This document shows, in pieces, positions 43,382 to 64,000 of a DNA stretch of 64,000 nt. Position 1 is the first letter of the stretch, and every line of letters starts with the position of its first letter. The position numbers were made by a program, and so were the translations under genes. The stretch lies in assembly GCA_964035575.1 (NCBI GenBank), contig OZ037923.1:1054001-1118000 (forward strand). Reading direction: 5' to 3'. The notes under the pieces are model-generated. The model was given only the letters and a program-made list of their open reading frames with translations, had not been told where the DNA came from and ran no database searches. The DNA is from Rhynchopus sp. YZ270_cl-10 (taxonomy: Eukaryota; Euglenozoa; Diplonemea; Diplonemida; Diplonemidae).

Positions 43382-44339
43382 TTGAGTTGACGGTCTTGAA
43401 AACACTTCGCTGGCTGGTGTGTCAAACAGTATGTGTATGGTTTGCACGTTACGCTCTACGTATACGATACACACAACGATATGCATAAGCGATACACGGT
43501 TCGTGTGCAGCGTAACGCATGCAACGAACGCAACGCAACCGATGCGTACGTTACGATCTGTATGTAACGAACGCAACGCATGCAACGCAACGCATGCAAC
43601 GCAACGCAACCGATGCATACGTCACGATCTGTATGCAACGAACGCAACGCATGCAACGCAACGCATGCAAAGCAACGCAACCGATGTGTACGTAGCGATC
43701 TGTACGAAAGCATGCTACTGGTTTAACGCCATCGCGTTAACGCAACACCTGCGCCGCTGTGACACTTCGCTGGCTCGTGTGGTTGTGATAACGCAACGGT
43801 CTACACGTGCGTTACACACAACGGTCTTCGTATACGACACACACAACGCTATGCATGTGCGATACACGCGTTAACCGCATCGTGTGGTTACCAAACGCAG
43901 CCCACCTACGGTGGGCTGCTGCAACTCGTGCCGTGTGTGGCCCATGCATGGTTCTCACAGCTCGCTGGCACGTTTCCCAAGCCGCAAAACCGGTCACCTG
44001 CCTGAAAAACCGGGTTTTTGGCCAAAACGCCTGTTTTGCCTGTAGAACCCTGTAGAAGCCTTAAGAAACACGTGTATAAAAGGGGTACTCGTGACACCCT
44101 GGTGTCAGGGTCTCTAAGGGCTCCCAGCCTCGCTGAGCCTATACACCCCCCAAAAAGTGTCCGATCTTTCCAAAGAAAACGTTTTTTCGGCTGGGCGAAG
44201 CTTCTACACCCTCAAAAAAAAACCGGTTTTTGGTCGTATCCAGCAGGGGGGAGGGGGAGACTGAAGGGGGGGTTAGAGACTGAGGGAGTGGCCGGAACAG
44301 CAACCTTTAAAAACTAGAAAACACAAGTGTTTTCTAGAA
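43382..44339 (+). mobile_element. A-d: complete short A element
   Basis: At about 958 bp, this is the best reference for the A family. The 5' end TGAGTTGACGG leads to GAAAACACTT, which is complementary to AAGTGTTTTC in the terminal hairpin. Then come a short array (43510-43715), the GTTAACGCAACACCTGCG block, a CAGCCCACC-TAC-GGTGGGCTG hairpin, the AAACCGGTCACC block, a GGGGGAGGGGGAGACTG tract and the terminal hairpin plus AA. The flanking base is T on both sides. Confidence 0.8.
44314..44337. repeat. A-family terminal hairpin (reference copy)
   Basis: The arms are CTAGAAAACAC and its complement with a 2-nt centre. Identical hairpins end the A elements at 6088-6113, 8539-8564, 28606-28631, 61344-61369, 62065-62090 and 62338-62363. 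All are followed on the outer side by AA and then TT in the flank. Confidence 0.9.
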
Positions 44340-44993
44340 TTATCATCGAAACTCAAGACAGCTCTGGTTCTTGCCAGGGTTGGCTGTTACTCACCTATAC
44401 CCTTTCTTAGGAAAGGGGGGTTTTTTTTTCACTAAAAAAAAACCATTGGAGGGGAGGCACATGAGGGTGTGCAAACAGCCGACCTGACGAAAGAATGATG
44501 AGGACTGCAACTACGGAAAAAAAGTTTTATGCTTTTCCCTCCTTTCGCTTTGTTCTGCGGAAGTACGTTCAACCCCACCCCTCTGCTGGGGCACCTGCAA
44601 AGCCTCCATCCTGTGATGATGAGTCTTTATGCACTCGTTGCAACTGACGCCGTAGTCACAGGCTGGTTGTTTTTTTGTGGGACCCAGACAGGTTTACTCT
44701 TTCGTGTGTGGTCAGGCAGGAAGACGGGAAGACACCCGAACGCAAGCACACAACGCCAACACCCAACGCCTAACACAAACACCCAAACCCACAACAACAC
44801 AAAACACCTTCCGTGTCTGACCACAACAAAGAGTAAGCTTGTGCACGCTTGCTTTACTAAAGACAAATACGCCAGCGGGCAACAAAAGAAACAAAGAAAC
44901 ACTCCTACCACATCCTTTGTCTTTGCTTCCCCACCCCCACCGTCCCCCCGCCTCTTCCCATCACACCACACAAGAGAACACAGAACAAAAGAC

Positions 44994-45250
44994 ATGAGCA
45001 GCAGAAGATCGAAGTATCACGCGCAGTTGACGCTTTCAGGTATGCACGAAACACACACAAAGCTTTCTCAAAACAACACACACAAACAGGACGAAGAAGA
45101 CGGCGAGCGGAGCGATGAAGGAAACCAGTCGTTCGTTGCAAGTACAGGTATGTCCTTTCCTCACAACAAAACAACTCCACTCAAAACTCACAACAGACGA
45201 AGACGATTCACGCAGCGCAGCGCAGCGTGCGAGCAAGATACCGTGTATAC
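44994..45250 (+). pseudogene. Intron-containing gene fragment (C2 copy)
   Basis: The ATG at 44994 opens MSSRRSKYHAQLTLS. A GTATG donor lies at 45040 with acceptors at 45089 (CAG) or 45096 (AAG); only the second keeps frame, giving S-E-D-G-E-R-S-D-E-G-N-Q-S-F-V-A-S-T. A second intron, 45148-45196 (49 nt, GTATG...CAG), leads to D-E-D-D-S-R-S-A. After that the copies differ by 5 nt and run into the minisatellite. The ~50-nt introns give a clue to host splicing. The product is not recognised. Confidence 0.4.
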
Positions 45251-47127
45251 GTTTTTTGGGCGGTTTCATGTGATTCCGCCCAGTCAACGCATGGGCATGT
45301 TTGTGTATATGTTTTTTGAGCGGTTTCATGTGATTCCGCCCATGTCAACGCATAGGCATGTTTGTGTGTATGTTTTTTGAGCGGTTTCATGTGATTCCGC
45401 CCATGTCAACGCATAGGCATGTTTGTGTGTATGTTTTTTGAGCGGTTTCATGTGATTCCGCCCATGTGCACGCGTGGGCATGTTTGTGTTTATGTTTTTT
45501 GAGCGGTTTCATGTGATTCCGCCCATGTCAACGCATAGGCATGTTTGTGTGTATGTTTTTTGAGCGGTTTCATGTGATTCCGCCCAGTCAACGCATAGGC
45601 ATGTTTGTGTTTATGTTTTTTGAGCGGTTTCATGTGATTCCGCCCATGTCAACGCATAGGCATGTTTGTGTGTATGTTTTTTGAGCGGTTTCATGTGATT
45701 CCGCCCAGTCAACGCATAGGCATGTTTGTGTGTATGTTTTTTGAGCGGTTTCATGTGATTCCGCCCATGTGCACGCGTGGGCATGTTTGTGTTTATGTTT
45801 TTTGAGCGGTTTCATGTGATTCCGCCCATGTCAACGCATAGGCATGTTTGTGTGTATGTTTTTTGAGCGGTTTCATGTGATTCCGCCCAGTCAACGCATA
45901 GGCATGTTTGTGTGTATGTTTTTTGAGCGGTTTCATGTGATTCCGCCCATGTGCACGCGTGGGCATGTTTGTGTTTATGTTTTTTGAGCGGTTTCATGTG
46001 ATTCCGCCCATGTCAACGCATAGGCATGTTTGTGTGTATGTTTTTTGAGCGGTTTCATGTGATTCCGCCCATGTCAACGCATAGGCATGTTTGTGTGTAT
46101 GTTTTTTGAGCGGTTTCATGTGATTCCGCCCATGTGCACGCGTGGGCATGTTTGTGTTTATGTTTTTTGAGCGGTTTCATGTGATTCCGCCCATGTCAAC
46201 GCATAGGCATGTTTGTGTATATGTTTTTTGAGCGGTTTCATGTGATTCCGCCCATGTGCACGCATGGGCATGTCTGTGTATATGTTTTTTGAGCGGTTTC
46301 ATGTGATTCCGCCCATGTCAACGCATAGGCATGTTTGTGTTTATGTTTTTTGAGCGGTTTCATGTGATTCCGCCCAGTCAACGCATAGGCATGTTTGTGT
46401 GTATGTTTTTTGAGCGGTTTCATGTGATTACGCCCATGTCAACGCATAGGCATGTTTGTGTGTATGTTTTTTGAGCGGTTTCATGTGATTACGCCCATGT
46501 CAACGCATAGGCATGTTTGTGTTTATGTTTTTTGAGCGGTTTCATGTGATTCCGCCCAGTCAACGCATAGGCATGTTTGTGTGTATGTTTTTTGAGCGGT
46601 TTCATGTGATTCCGCCCATGTGCACGCATGGGCATGTTTGTGTGTATGTTTTTTGAGCGGTTTCATGTGATTCCGCCCAGTCAACGCATAGGCATGTTTG
46701 TGTGTATGTTTTTTGAGCGGTTTCATGTGATTCCGCCCATGTGCACGCATGGGCATGTCTGTGTATATGTTTTTTGAGCGGTTTCATGTGATTCCGCCCA
46801 TGTGCACGCGTGGGCATGTTTGTGTATATGTTTTTTGAGCGGTTTCATGTGATTCCGCCCATGTCAACGCATAGGCATGTTTGTGTGTATGTTTTTTGAG
46901 CGGTTTCATGTGATTCCGCCCATGTGCACGCGTGGGCATGTTTGTGTATATGTTTTTTGAGCGGTTTCATGTGATTCCGCCCATGTCAACGCATAGGCAT
47001 GTTTGTGTGTATGTTTTTTGAGCGGTTTCATGTGATTCCGCCCATGTCAACGCATAGGCATGTTTGTGTATATGTTTTTTGAGCGGTTTCATGTGATTCC
47101 GCCCATGTCCGCGCGTGGGCATGTCAC
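45251..47127 (-). repeat. 61-bp minisatellite, about 30 units (C2)
   Basis: It is the reverse-complement version of the C1 array (GCGGTTTCATGTGATTCCGCCC), with 59- and 61-bp variants (CCCAGTCAACG against CCCATGTCAACG) and a GTGCACGCGTGGG variant recurring every few units. Confidence 0.9.
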
Positions 47128-47166
47128 GGCCGTCAGCCAAAAAAAAAAAAAAAAAAAAAAAAAAAA
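47128..47166 (+). repeat. Poly(A) run joining C2 to Helitron-R
   Basis: An A-run of about 28 bases. The C1 end has the complementary T-run next to GGCTGACGG, so the run is part of or adjacent to the C terminus. Confidence 0.6.
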
Positions 47167-47589
47167 TTAGTCGAAAAAATCAACTTTTTTTTTTTTGTTT
47201 TCAGTTTTGGGATTTTGCCTTTGCGAAAATTTTTTGAAAATTTTTGTCTTTGCGAAAATTTTCAATTTTGCTAAGGTAAAATTGCGTTGTTTTGATCTTT
47301 TTTTGCAGAAAAGTGCCGGGAAATGCCTTAAAAAGGCTCAAAAGTCGAAAATTCTGGCTTTATTTGAGAGATTGGCCCAGAACTAGGAAAAAAGGGCCAA
47401 AAAAAAAAATAAGGATCGTAAGGGAAAATCGAATTCCGTGATTTTCACAATAGAAAAGACCCCCATCCCTGTTTCTTGAGTATATTCTTTTCGTTCCCTT
47501 TCCCCCTTTTCCCCCCCTTGCTCCACTAATTTACTCACAGATCGTTTTTTTTTTTTTTTTTTTTTTTTTTTTCCATCCGTGGTACTACC
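47167..47589 (+). other. 5' non-coding region of Helitron-R
   Basis: It contains the AATTTTGCTAAGGTAAAATTGCG and GGATCGTAAGGGAAAATCG blocks, a pyrimidine-rich stretch, ATTTACTCACAG (47529-47540, possible 3' splice site), a 24-nt T-run and CATCCGTGGTACTACC before the ATG. The last ~100 bases match upstream of Helitron-L. Confidence 0.6.
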
Positions 47590-57732
<10,143 letters not shown>

Positions 57733-58493
57733 CCCTGCGTGAAAAAAAATTTTTTTTTTTCCTTAGGGATTTTTCCGGGTACTTAGCGAAATTTTCGCCA
57801 CTAAAAGCTGGCCCCATACACAGTCCCTGTGGCCTCGGGACACCAGTTCAGTACACAAAGTACACAAGGCATGACCAAAATAGCCGTATTTTGGCTGAAA
57901 ATTTGACTTGAAAATTTTTTTCATAATTTGCCCAATCTGAGGTTTTCATTGGATTCTTTGGGCCATTTTATGAGGTACCACGCCCGATTTTGGGCGAAAA
58001 AAAAAATTTTTTTTTGGTCAAAAATCGCCTTGTATAACCACTGTATTGGTGTAGGCTTATACACAGAAGTGTGTTTTGTGTAACCACAGATGGTCAAAAC
58101 ACCCGATTTTTGCGTTTTTTTGCATTTTTTGGTGCCCAAAAACCCAGGTCAGGGGTCGAAATTTTCCCGAAAAAAAAAATTTTTTTTTTGAGATTTTTCG
58201 ATTTTTTGCTAAGGCGCTGGCCATACTAAACGTACGGTATACACACAAAATAGCCGTGGAATAAATATGTGATGCTCAAAAGTGCTCGTAAGTGCGTTTT
58301 TTTTGCATTTTTGGGTGCCACAGGACCCAACCCAGGGCCGAAAAAAAATTTTTTTTTCAGCTGAAAAATGTCTTTGCCAAAAAAAAATTTTTGGGACCCC
58401 GGGGACCCAGGGGTCCCAGGGGTCCCGGACCCCCAGACTGGGGGTCCGGGACCCCTGGGGACCCCTGATCCAGGGGTCCCGTTGGTAGCCTTG

Positions 58494-59015
58494 TCCAGCA
58501 GCATGATCTGTGCCCCGAAGGTTCGGATTTCTTCCGGGAAATGAAGGACCTGCGCGAATATTATCGTCACCGCGCAATGGAGTACGCAGAGTTCATGGCA
58601 GTAGTGGACCATGATATGTGCAGGGAGGCCTACAGCGCGTGTGACTTGATTCGTACCCTTGTGCGTGAGGTTGCTGATTTCTCTGTGCGGGATGAGGCCA
58701 TTCAGCGTCAGAGAGATGTGGTCAGAGACATTGAGGATGAATTCTTTTTCTCGGGCGAAGGTGCAGCAGCGTACAAGAAAAGGTTTGTCACGCAAAGCCA
58801 TTACCTGACTGACACCGAGATCGGGGCACTGGCAGTGGCCTGTAACAAAGCGGTCATCTTGGTCCAGTCAAGGCTACAGGGCGCCTGGACTTGTCAGGTC
58901 ATGAATCGTCGGAGTTCGAAAAATCTCCGCGTCATCCTGCAACAAGGGGACTCAGGAAGTGGCAGTTGCCATTACTCCCTGCTGAGGGTGAATCACAACG
59001 AACTGTCTCGTGCGC
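58494..59015 (+). pseudogene. Helitron-R gene, middle segment (rest of the first OTU domain)
   Basis: It is open for its whole length in the frame that continues the gene across F1-b when one target copy is discounted. The residues include DFFREMKDLREYY, ALAVACNKAVILVQSRLQG and, near 58970, CHYSLL, whose His is the expected second catalytic residue of an OTU cysteine protease. It is separated from the Cys box only by F1-b. Without removal of F1-b it has no native start. Confidence 0.8.
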
Positions 59016-59865
59016 CAAGGCTACCAACGGGACCCCTGGATCAGGGGTCCCCAGGGGTCCCGGACCCCCAGTCTGGGGGTCCGGGACCCCTGGGACCCCT
59101 GGGTCCCCGGGGCCCCAAAAATTTTTTTTTGGCAAAGACATTTTTCAGCTGAAAAAAAATTTTTTTTTCGGCCCTGGGTTGGGTCCTGTGGCACCCAAAA
59201 ATGCAAAAAAACGCACTTACGAGCACTTTTGAGCATCACATATTTATTCCCCGGCCATTTTGTGTGTATACCGTACGTTTAGTATGGCCAGCGCCTTAGC
59301 AAAAAATCAAAAAATCTCAAAAAAAAAAATTTTTTTTTCGGGAAAATTTCGGCCCCTGACCTGGGTTTTTGGGCACCAAAAAATGCAAAAAAACGCAAAA
59401 ATCGGGTGTTTTGACCATCTGTGGTTACACAAAACACACTTCTGTGTACAAGCCTACACCAATACAGTGGTTATACAAGGCGATTTTTGACCAAAAAAAA
59501 ATTTTTTTTTTCGCCCAAAATTTGCCGTGGTACCTCATAAAATGGCCCAAAGAATCCAATGAAAACCTCAGATTGGGCAAATTATGAAAAAAATTTTCAA
59601 GTCAAATTTTCAGCCAAAATACGGCTATTTTGGTCATGCCTTGTGTACTTTGTGTACTGAACTGGTCCCGAGGCCACAGGGACCGTGTAAGGGGCCAGCT
59701 TTTAGTGGCGAAAATTTCGCTAAGTACCCGGAAAAATCCCTAAGGAAAAAAAAAAAATTTTTTTCACGCAGGGTCACAAAAAAAAAATTTTTTTTTTTTT
59801 GACTTTTGCTGGGGGTCCCGGACCCCTGGGACCCCCGGGGTGTTGGGGTCCCGTTGGTAGCCTTG
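59016..59865. mobile_element. F1-c: 850-bp inverted-repeat transposon, inverted relative to F1-b
   Basis: It has the same terminal repeats, with target duplication CGTGCGC (59009-59015, 59866-59872). It lies ~520 bp from F1-b in opposite orientation. Confidence 0.93.
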
Positions 59866-60609
59866 CGTGCGCCACAGATCACTTCTCCTCCTTTGCAGTC
59901 CAGTGTGGAGCATCACAGTTTCTCGAACCAGGGTCAGTCGCAAACGAGGAATTCGCCAGAAGGTAAGCTCGACCAAAGGACGAGCAGCAATGCTCTCCAA
60001 AACATGCCTTCTCCTCCTCCTCCTCCGCAGCAACGCAATGTGCCACTGCAGTTGCATGAGGACTTGGAGTTTCAGACAGCGCTCGTGATGAATGAGCGCG
60101 AGGAGGATGAGCAGGAAAGCACCAGGCGTCCCCCCGCCGCTGTACGCGACCTTCTGCAGCAGAAGGACTGGAAAACTGAGGACGTTGCGCGAACAGGAGA
60201 CTGCTTCTACTCCGCCTTGCTGGCGGCGAAGACATTGTTCAGCTCCGTCGATAATTTGCGTCAGACCGTGTTTCATCCAGCAAACGTGTCGACAACGATG
60301 CGTGGCTTTGCACAGGCTGCGTGCGACAGTGCCGATGCTGCTGGGAAGTATAAGACCGTCGAGGACTGGCAGGACTGGCACGGCAGAAGCTCGGCGTGGG
60401 CTGACTCGCACGCAATTTCTTGGACCGCTGAATTTCTGCGAGTTCAGATCAACGTTGTGGAGCTGACAAAGGAGGGAACGACCTCTGTCAAGTGGAACAT
60501 GCCCGAGAGCAGTATAGAACACACGGTCTGGCTGCTGCAAGAATTCGGTGGCGAATTCGGTTCGCACTTCCAGGCGTTCACCGAGGAGCCGAAAATTGCG
60601 TTAGGTTAG
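59866..60609 (+). pseudogene. Helitron-R gene, C-terminal segment with a second OTU-like domain
   Basis: It is open to the stop TAG at 60607-60609. A low-complexity linker (SPPPPPQQ) leads to RTGDCFYSALLAAK (Cys codon 60202-60204) and, near the end, FGSHFQAF (His codon 60564-60566), a Cys/His pair at OTU-like spacing. It is a second, divergent OTU copy in the same protein. The frame is consistent with the middle segment once one target copy is discounted. Confidence 0.75.
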
Positions 60610-60901
60610 ATTTGGGGGTTGAGTTGGGTTAGTTGGGTTTACTTAGGATACTTAGATCACTCATGTTTATTCATCTTTCAGTTTCTTTGTTCGATTCAGT
60701 TCTTGTTCGATTCAGTTCATCATCAATTATTCAGGAAAAAAAAAAAAAAAAAAAAACAGAAAAAAAAGAGGCCAGAAAGAAAAGAAAAGAAAAGAAAAGG
60801 CCCACAAAAAAATAAAATAAAATAAAATAAAAAAAAAAAACAAATAAAAAAAAAAAAAAAAAAAAAAAAGGCAGTGGCCCCATCAAAAAAAAACCACTGT
60901 C

Positions 60902-60933
<32 letters not shown>

Positions 60934-61343
60934 GGTAATACGCCACCTGGGGTCACAAGGCCCAGGCACCTTATACGAGGTGAGCTGTAGAGTGAACCCA
61001 TATTCATATTGATTTGAGAGATTGGTCCAGAACTAGGAAAACAAAGGGCCAATAATTTAAAAAAAAAAAGGATCGTAAGGGAAAATCGAATTCCGCGATT
61101 TCCAAATTTTTGAAAAATTTTGTCTTTGCGAAAATTTTCAATTTTGCTAAGGTAAAATTGCGTTGTTTTGATCTTTTTTTGCAGAAAAGTGCCGGGAAAT
61201 GCCTTAAAAAGGCTCAAAAGTCGAAAATTCTGGCTTTATTTGAGAGATTGGTCCAGAACTAGGAAAAATGGGCCAAAAAAAAAAATAAGGATCGTAAGGG
61301 AAAACCGAATTCCGCGATTTTCAAATTTTTCAAAAGTCGAGAA
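60610..61343 (+). other. 3' non-coding region of Helitron-R
   Basis: It holds several long A-runs (60735-60930), a short unique stretch (TGGGGTAATACGCCACCTGG...) and two units of the GGTCCAGAACTAGG/GGATCGTAAGGG repeat (about 61015-61235 and 61236-61343). No gene is seen. Confidence 0.6.
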
Positions 61344-61816
61344 TTCTAGAAAACACTTGTGTTTTCTAGTTTTTAAAGGTTGCTGTTCCGGCCACTCCCT
61401 CAGTCTCTAACCCCCCCTTCAGTCTCCCCCTCCCCCCTGCTGGATACGACCAAAAACCGGTTTTTTTTTGAGGGTGTAGAAGCTTCGCCCAGCCGAAAAA
61501 ACGTTTTCTTTGGAAAGATCGGACACTTTTTGGGGGGTGTATAGGCTCAGCGAGGCTGGGAGCCGTTAGAGACCCTGACACCAGGGTGTCACGAGTACCC
61601 CTTTTATACACGTGTTTCTTAAGGCTTCTACAGGGTTCTACAGGCAAAACAGGCGTTTTGGCCAAAAACCCGGTTTTTCAGGCAGGTGACCGGTTTTGCG
61701 GCTTGGGAAACGTGCCAGCGAGCTGTGAGAACCATGCATGGGCCACACACGGCACGAGTTGCAGCAGCCCACCGAAGGTGGGCTGCGTTTGGTAACCACA
61801 CGATGCGGTTAACGCG
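61344..61816 (-). mobile_element. A-e: 3' part of an A element
   Basis: It runs from the terminal hairpin through the AAACCGGTCACC block and the GCAGCCCACC hairpin to GCGGTTAACGCG, then meets A-f in opposite orientation. The array and 5' end are missing. Confidence 0.65.
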
Positions 61817-62090
61817 TATAAAAGGGGTACTCGTGACACCCTGGTGTCAGGGTCTCTAACGGTTTAACGTTTCGCTGAGCCTATACACGCCCCAAAAAGT
61901 GCCCGATCTTTCCAAAGAAACAGTTTTTTGAGCTGGGCGAAGCTTCTACACCCTGAAAAAAAAACCGGTTTTTGGTCGGATCCAGCAGGGGGGGGGGGGG
62001 GGAGACTGGGGGGGGGTTACTGCTAGGTGGGTGGGTGGGTGGCCGGAACAGCAACCTTTAAAAACTAGAAAACACAAGTGTTTTCTAGAA
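61817..62090 (+). mobile_element. A-f: 3' part of an A element facing away from A-e
   Basis: It starts at TATAAAAGGGGTACTCG, keeps the last ~270 bases of the family and ends at the hairpin. With A-e it forms an inverted pair with both hairpins outward. It shares a GGTTTAACGTTTCGC variant with A-g, so these two are sister copies. Confidence 0.65.
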
Positions 62091-62337
62091 TTTCGAACAC
62101 TGAGGTGGGTCTTTGGGCACCAAAAAATGCAAATAAATGCAAAAATCGGGTGTTTTGACCATCTGTGGTTACACAAAACACACTTCTGTGTACAAGCCTA
62201 CACCAATACAGTGGTAATACAAGGCGATTTTTGACCAAAAAAAAAATTTTTTTTTCGCCCAAAATCGGGCGTGGTACGTCATAAAATGGCCCAAAAAATC
62301 CAAGGAAAACCTTCGATTGGGCAAATTATGAAAAAAA
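62091..62337 (+). other. Fragment of F1/F3-type interior between two A elements
   Basis: It contains GGTGTTTTGACCATCTGTGG, the CAAGCCTACACCAATACAGTGG block and an A-run/T-run palindrome, as in F1 and F3. No terminal repeats are present. Confidence 0.55.
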
Positions 62338-64000
62338 TTCTAGAAAACACTTGTGTTTTCTAGTTTTTAACCCCCTGCGCGTGGTTTAAAAAACTCCCCC
62401 TAAGGCACCCCCCCCTCCCTGGTGGATCCGACCAAAATCGACCAAAAATCGGTTTTTTTTTCAGGGTGTAGAAGCTTCGCCCAGCTCAAAAAACTGTTTC
62501 TTTGGAAAGATCGGACACTTTTTGGGGGGTGTATAGGCTCAGCGAAACGTTAAACCGTTAGAGACCCTGACACCAGGGTGTCACGAGTACCCCTTTTATA
62601 CACGTGTTTCTTAAGGGTACTGCAGGGTTCTACAGGCAAAACAGGCGTTTTGGCCGAAAACCCGGTTTTTCAGGCAGGTGACCGGTTTTGCGGCTTGGGA
62701 AACGTGCCAGCGAGCTGTGAGAACCATGCATGGCCACACACGGCACGAGTTGTAGCAGCCCACCGAAGGTGGGCTGCGTTTGGTTACCACACGATGCGGT
62801 TAACGCGTGTATCGCATATGCAGAGCGTTGTGTGTATCGTATACGAAGATCGTTGTGTGTAACACACGTGTAGACCGTTCCGTTATCACAACCACACGAG
62901 CCAGCGAAGTGTCACAGCGGCGCAGGTGTTGCGTTAACGCGATGGCGTTAAATCCGTAGCATGCTTTCGTACAGATCGCTACGTACGCATCGGTTGCGTT
63001 GCGTTCGTTGCATACAGATCGCTACGTACGCATCGGTTGCGTTGCGTTGCATGCGTTGCGTTCGTTGCATACAGATCGCTACGTATGCATCGGTTGCGTT
63101 GCGTTGTATGCGTTGCGTTCGTTGCATACAGATCGCTACGTACGCATCGGTTGCGTTGCGTTGCATGCGTTGCGTTCGTTGCATACAGATCGCTACGTAT
63201 GCATCGGTTGCGTTGCGTTGTATGCGTTGCGTTCGTTGCATACAGATCGCTACGTACGCATCGGTTGCGTTGCGTTGCATGCGTTGCGTTCGTTGCATAC
63301 AGATCGCTACGTATGCATCGGTTGCGTTGCGTTGTATGCGTTGCGTTGGTTGCGTTGTGTTCGTTGCATACAGATCGTATCGTACACATCGGTTGCGTTG
63401 CGTTGCATGCGTTGCGTTCGTTGCATACAGATCGCTACGTACGCATCGGTTGCGTTGCGTTGCATGCGTTGCGTTCGTTGCATACAGATCGCTACGTACG
63501 CATCGGTTGCGTTTCGTTGTATGCGTTGCGTTGGTTGCGTTGTGTTCGTTGCATACAGATCGTATCGTACACATCGGTTGCGTTGCGTTGCATGCGTTGC
63601 GTTCGTTGCATACAGATCGCTACGTACGCATCGGTTGCGTTGCGTTGCATGCGTTGCGTTCGTTGCATACAGATCGCTACGTACGCATCGGTTGCGTTTC
63701 GTTGTATGCGTTGCGTTGGTTGCGTTGTGTTCGTTGCATACAGATCGTATCGTACACATCGGTTGCGTTGCGTTGCATGCGTTGCGTTCGTTGCATACAG
63801 ATCGCTACGTACGCATCGGTTGCGTTGCGTTGTATGCGTTGCGTTCGTTGCATACAGATCGCTACGTACGCATCGGTTGCGTTGCGTTGTATGCGTTGCG
63901 TTCGTTGCATACAGATCGCTACGTATGCATCGGTTGCGTTGCGTTGCATGCGTTGCGTTGGTTGCATACAGATCGCTACGTACGCATCGGTTGCGTTTCG
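62338..64000 (-). mobile_element. A-g: A element running off the right edge
   Basis: The 3' hairpin is at 62338, then the family body (GCAGCCCACC hairpin near 62756, GTTAACGCGTG, GTGTTGCGTTAACGCGATGG), then a long 57-bp array to the end of the window. Confidence 0.7.
62965..64000 (+). repeat. 57-bp minisatellite with higher-order pattern (A-g)
   Basis: Units alternate CTACGTACGCATCGG/TTGCATGCG with CTACGTATGCATCGG/TTGTATGCG. From ~63340 a longer unit with TTGGTTGCGTTGTGTTCG and CGTATCGTACACATCGG recurs about every 190 bp. Confidence 0.85.

Larger units (their letters stand above)
44340..47127. other. Unit C2: inverted duplicate of C1, without the LINE copy
   Basis: It holds the same parts as C1 in opposite order and orientation: ~550 bp without genes, the empty LINE target, the intron-containing gene fragment, and a longer 61-bp array ending GTCACGGCCGTCAGCC. 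It differs from C1 by small indels and an expanded array. Confidence 0.65.

Noticed and set aside
44529-45380. 283-codon plus-strand frame across C2
   Set aside because: It reads through both putative introns and into the minisatellite, its 5' part is low complexity, and the C1 copy does not preserve it as one frame.

Overview
The window is eukaryotic and made almost entirely of transposable elements. It shows spliceosomal-type signals, poly(A) tails, an APE-type LINE, Helitron genes and large satellite and minisatellite arrays. No tRNA, rRNA, operon or clear host housekeeping gene is visible. A repeat-rich genome, perhaps of a protist or alga, fits best; the sequence alone does not fix the lineage.

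Genes: three real coding units are seen. (1) At the left edge, minus strand, 1-1838 is the N-terminal ~612 codons of a Helitron Rep/helicase-type protein that runs off the window. (2) At 47590-60609, plus strand, lies a second, divergent Helitron gene. It has C2H2 zinc fingers, a Gly-rich linker, a HUH/two-tyrosine Rep nuclease, a PIF1-like helicase and two OTU-protease-like domains; its 3' part is split by two insertions. (3) At 10288-22005, minus strand, is a LINE with two 5' tandem monomers, ORF1, an overlapping ORF2 (2A peptide, APE endonuclease, RT, RNase H, zinc knuckle), a 3' UTR with an internal duplication, and a poly(A) tail.

Layout, left to right: Helitron-L (1-~2355); fragments of palindrome-ended 'A' and 'B' elements (2371-6113); unit C1 with a 61-bp minisatellite, an intron-containing gene fragment and a 5'-truncated LINE (6114-8538); element A-long1 (8539-28605), holding B elements, one of which holds the LINE, which in turn holds two small inverted-repeat transposons; element A-long2 (28606-43063) joined head-to-tail to A-long1 and holding a 12.6-kb inverted-repeat transposon (F5, 28957-41587) whose right end is amplified into a 175/218-bp satellite; element A-d and unit C2, an inverted duplicate of C1 (43382-47127); Helitron-R (~47167-61343); and more A elements to the right edge.

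Two systems organise the non-coding DNA. The first is the A and B families: no target duplication, a 3' terminal hairpin whose outer half is complementary to a 5' subterminal motif, an internal 57-bp minisatellite, and head-to-tail tandem joins. This is the architecture of non-autonomous rolling-circle (Helentron-like) elements, and the Helitron-R protein is a candidate driver. The second is the F1-F6 families: terminal inverted repeats of the form CA..GCT, exact 7-bp target duplications at every copy with two resolvable ends, a shared AT-rich core, but a different family-specific motif clustered next to the ends. No transposase for them lies in the window.
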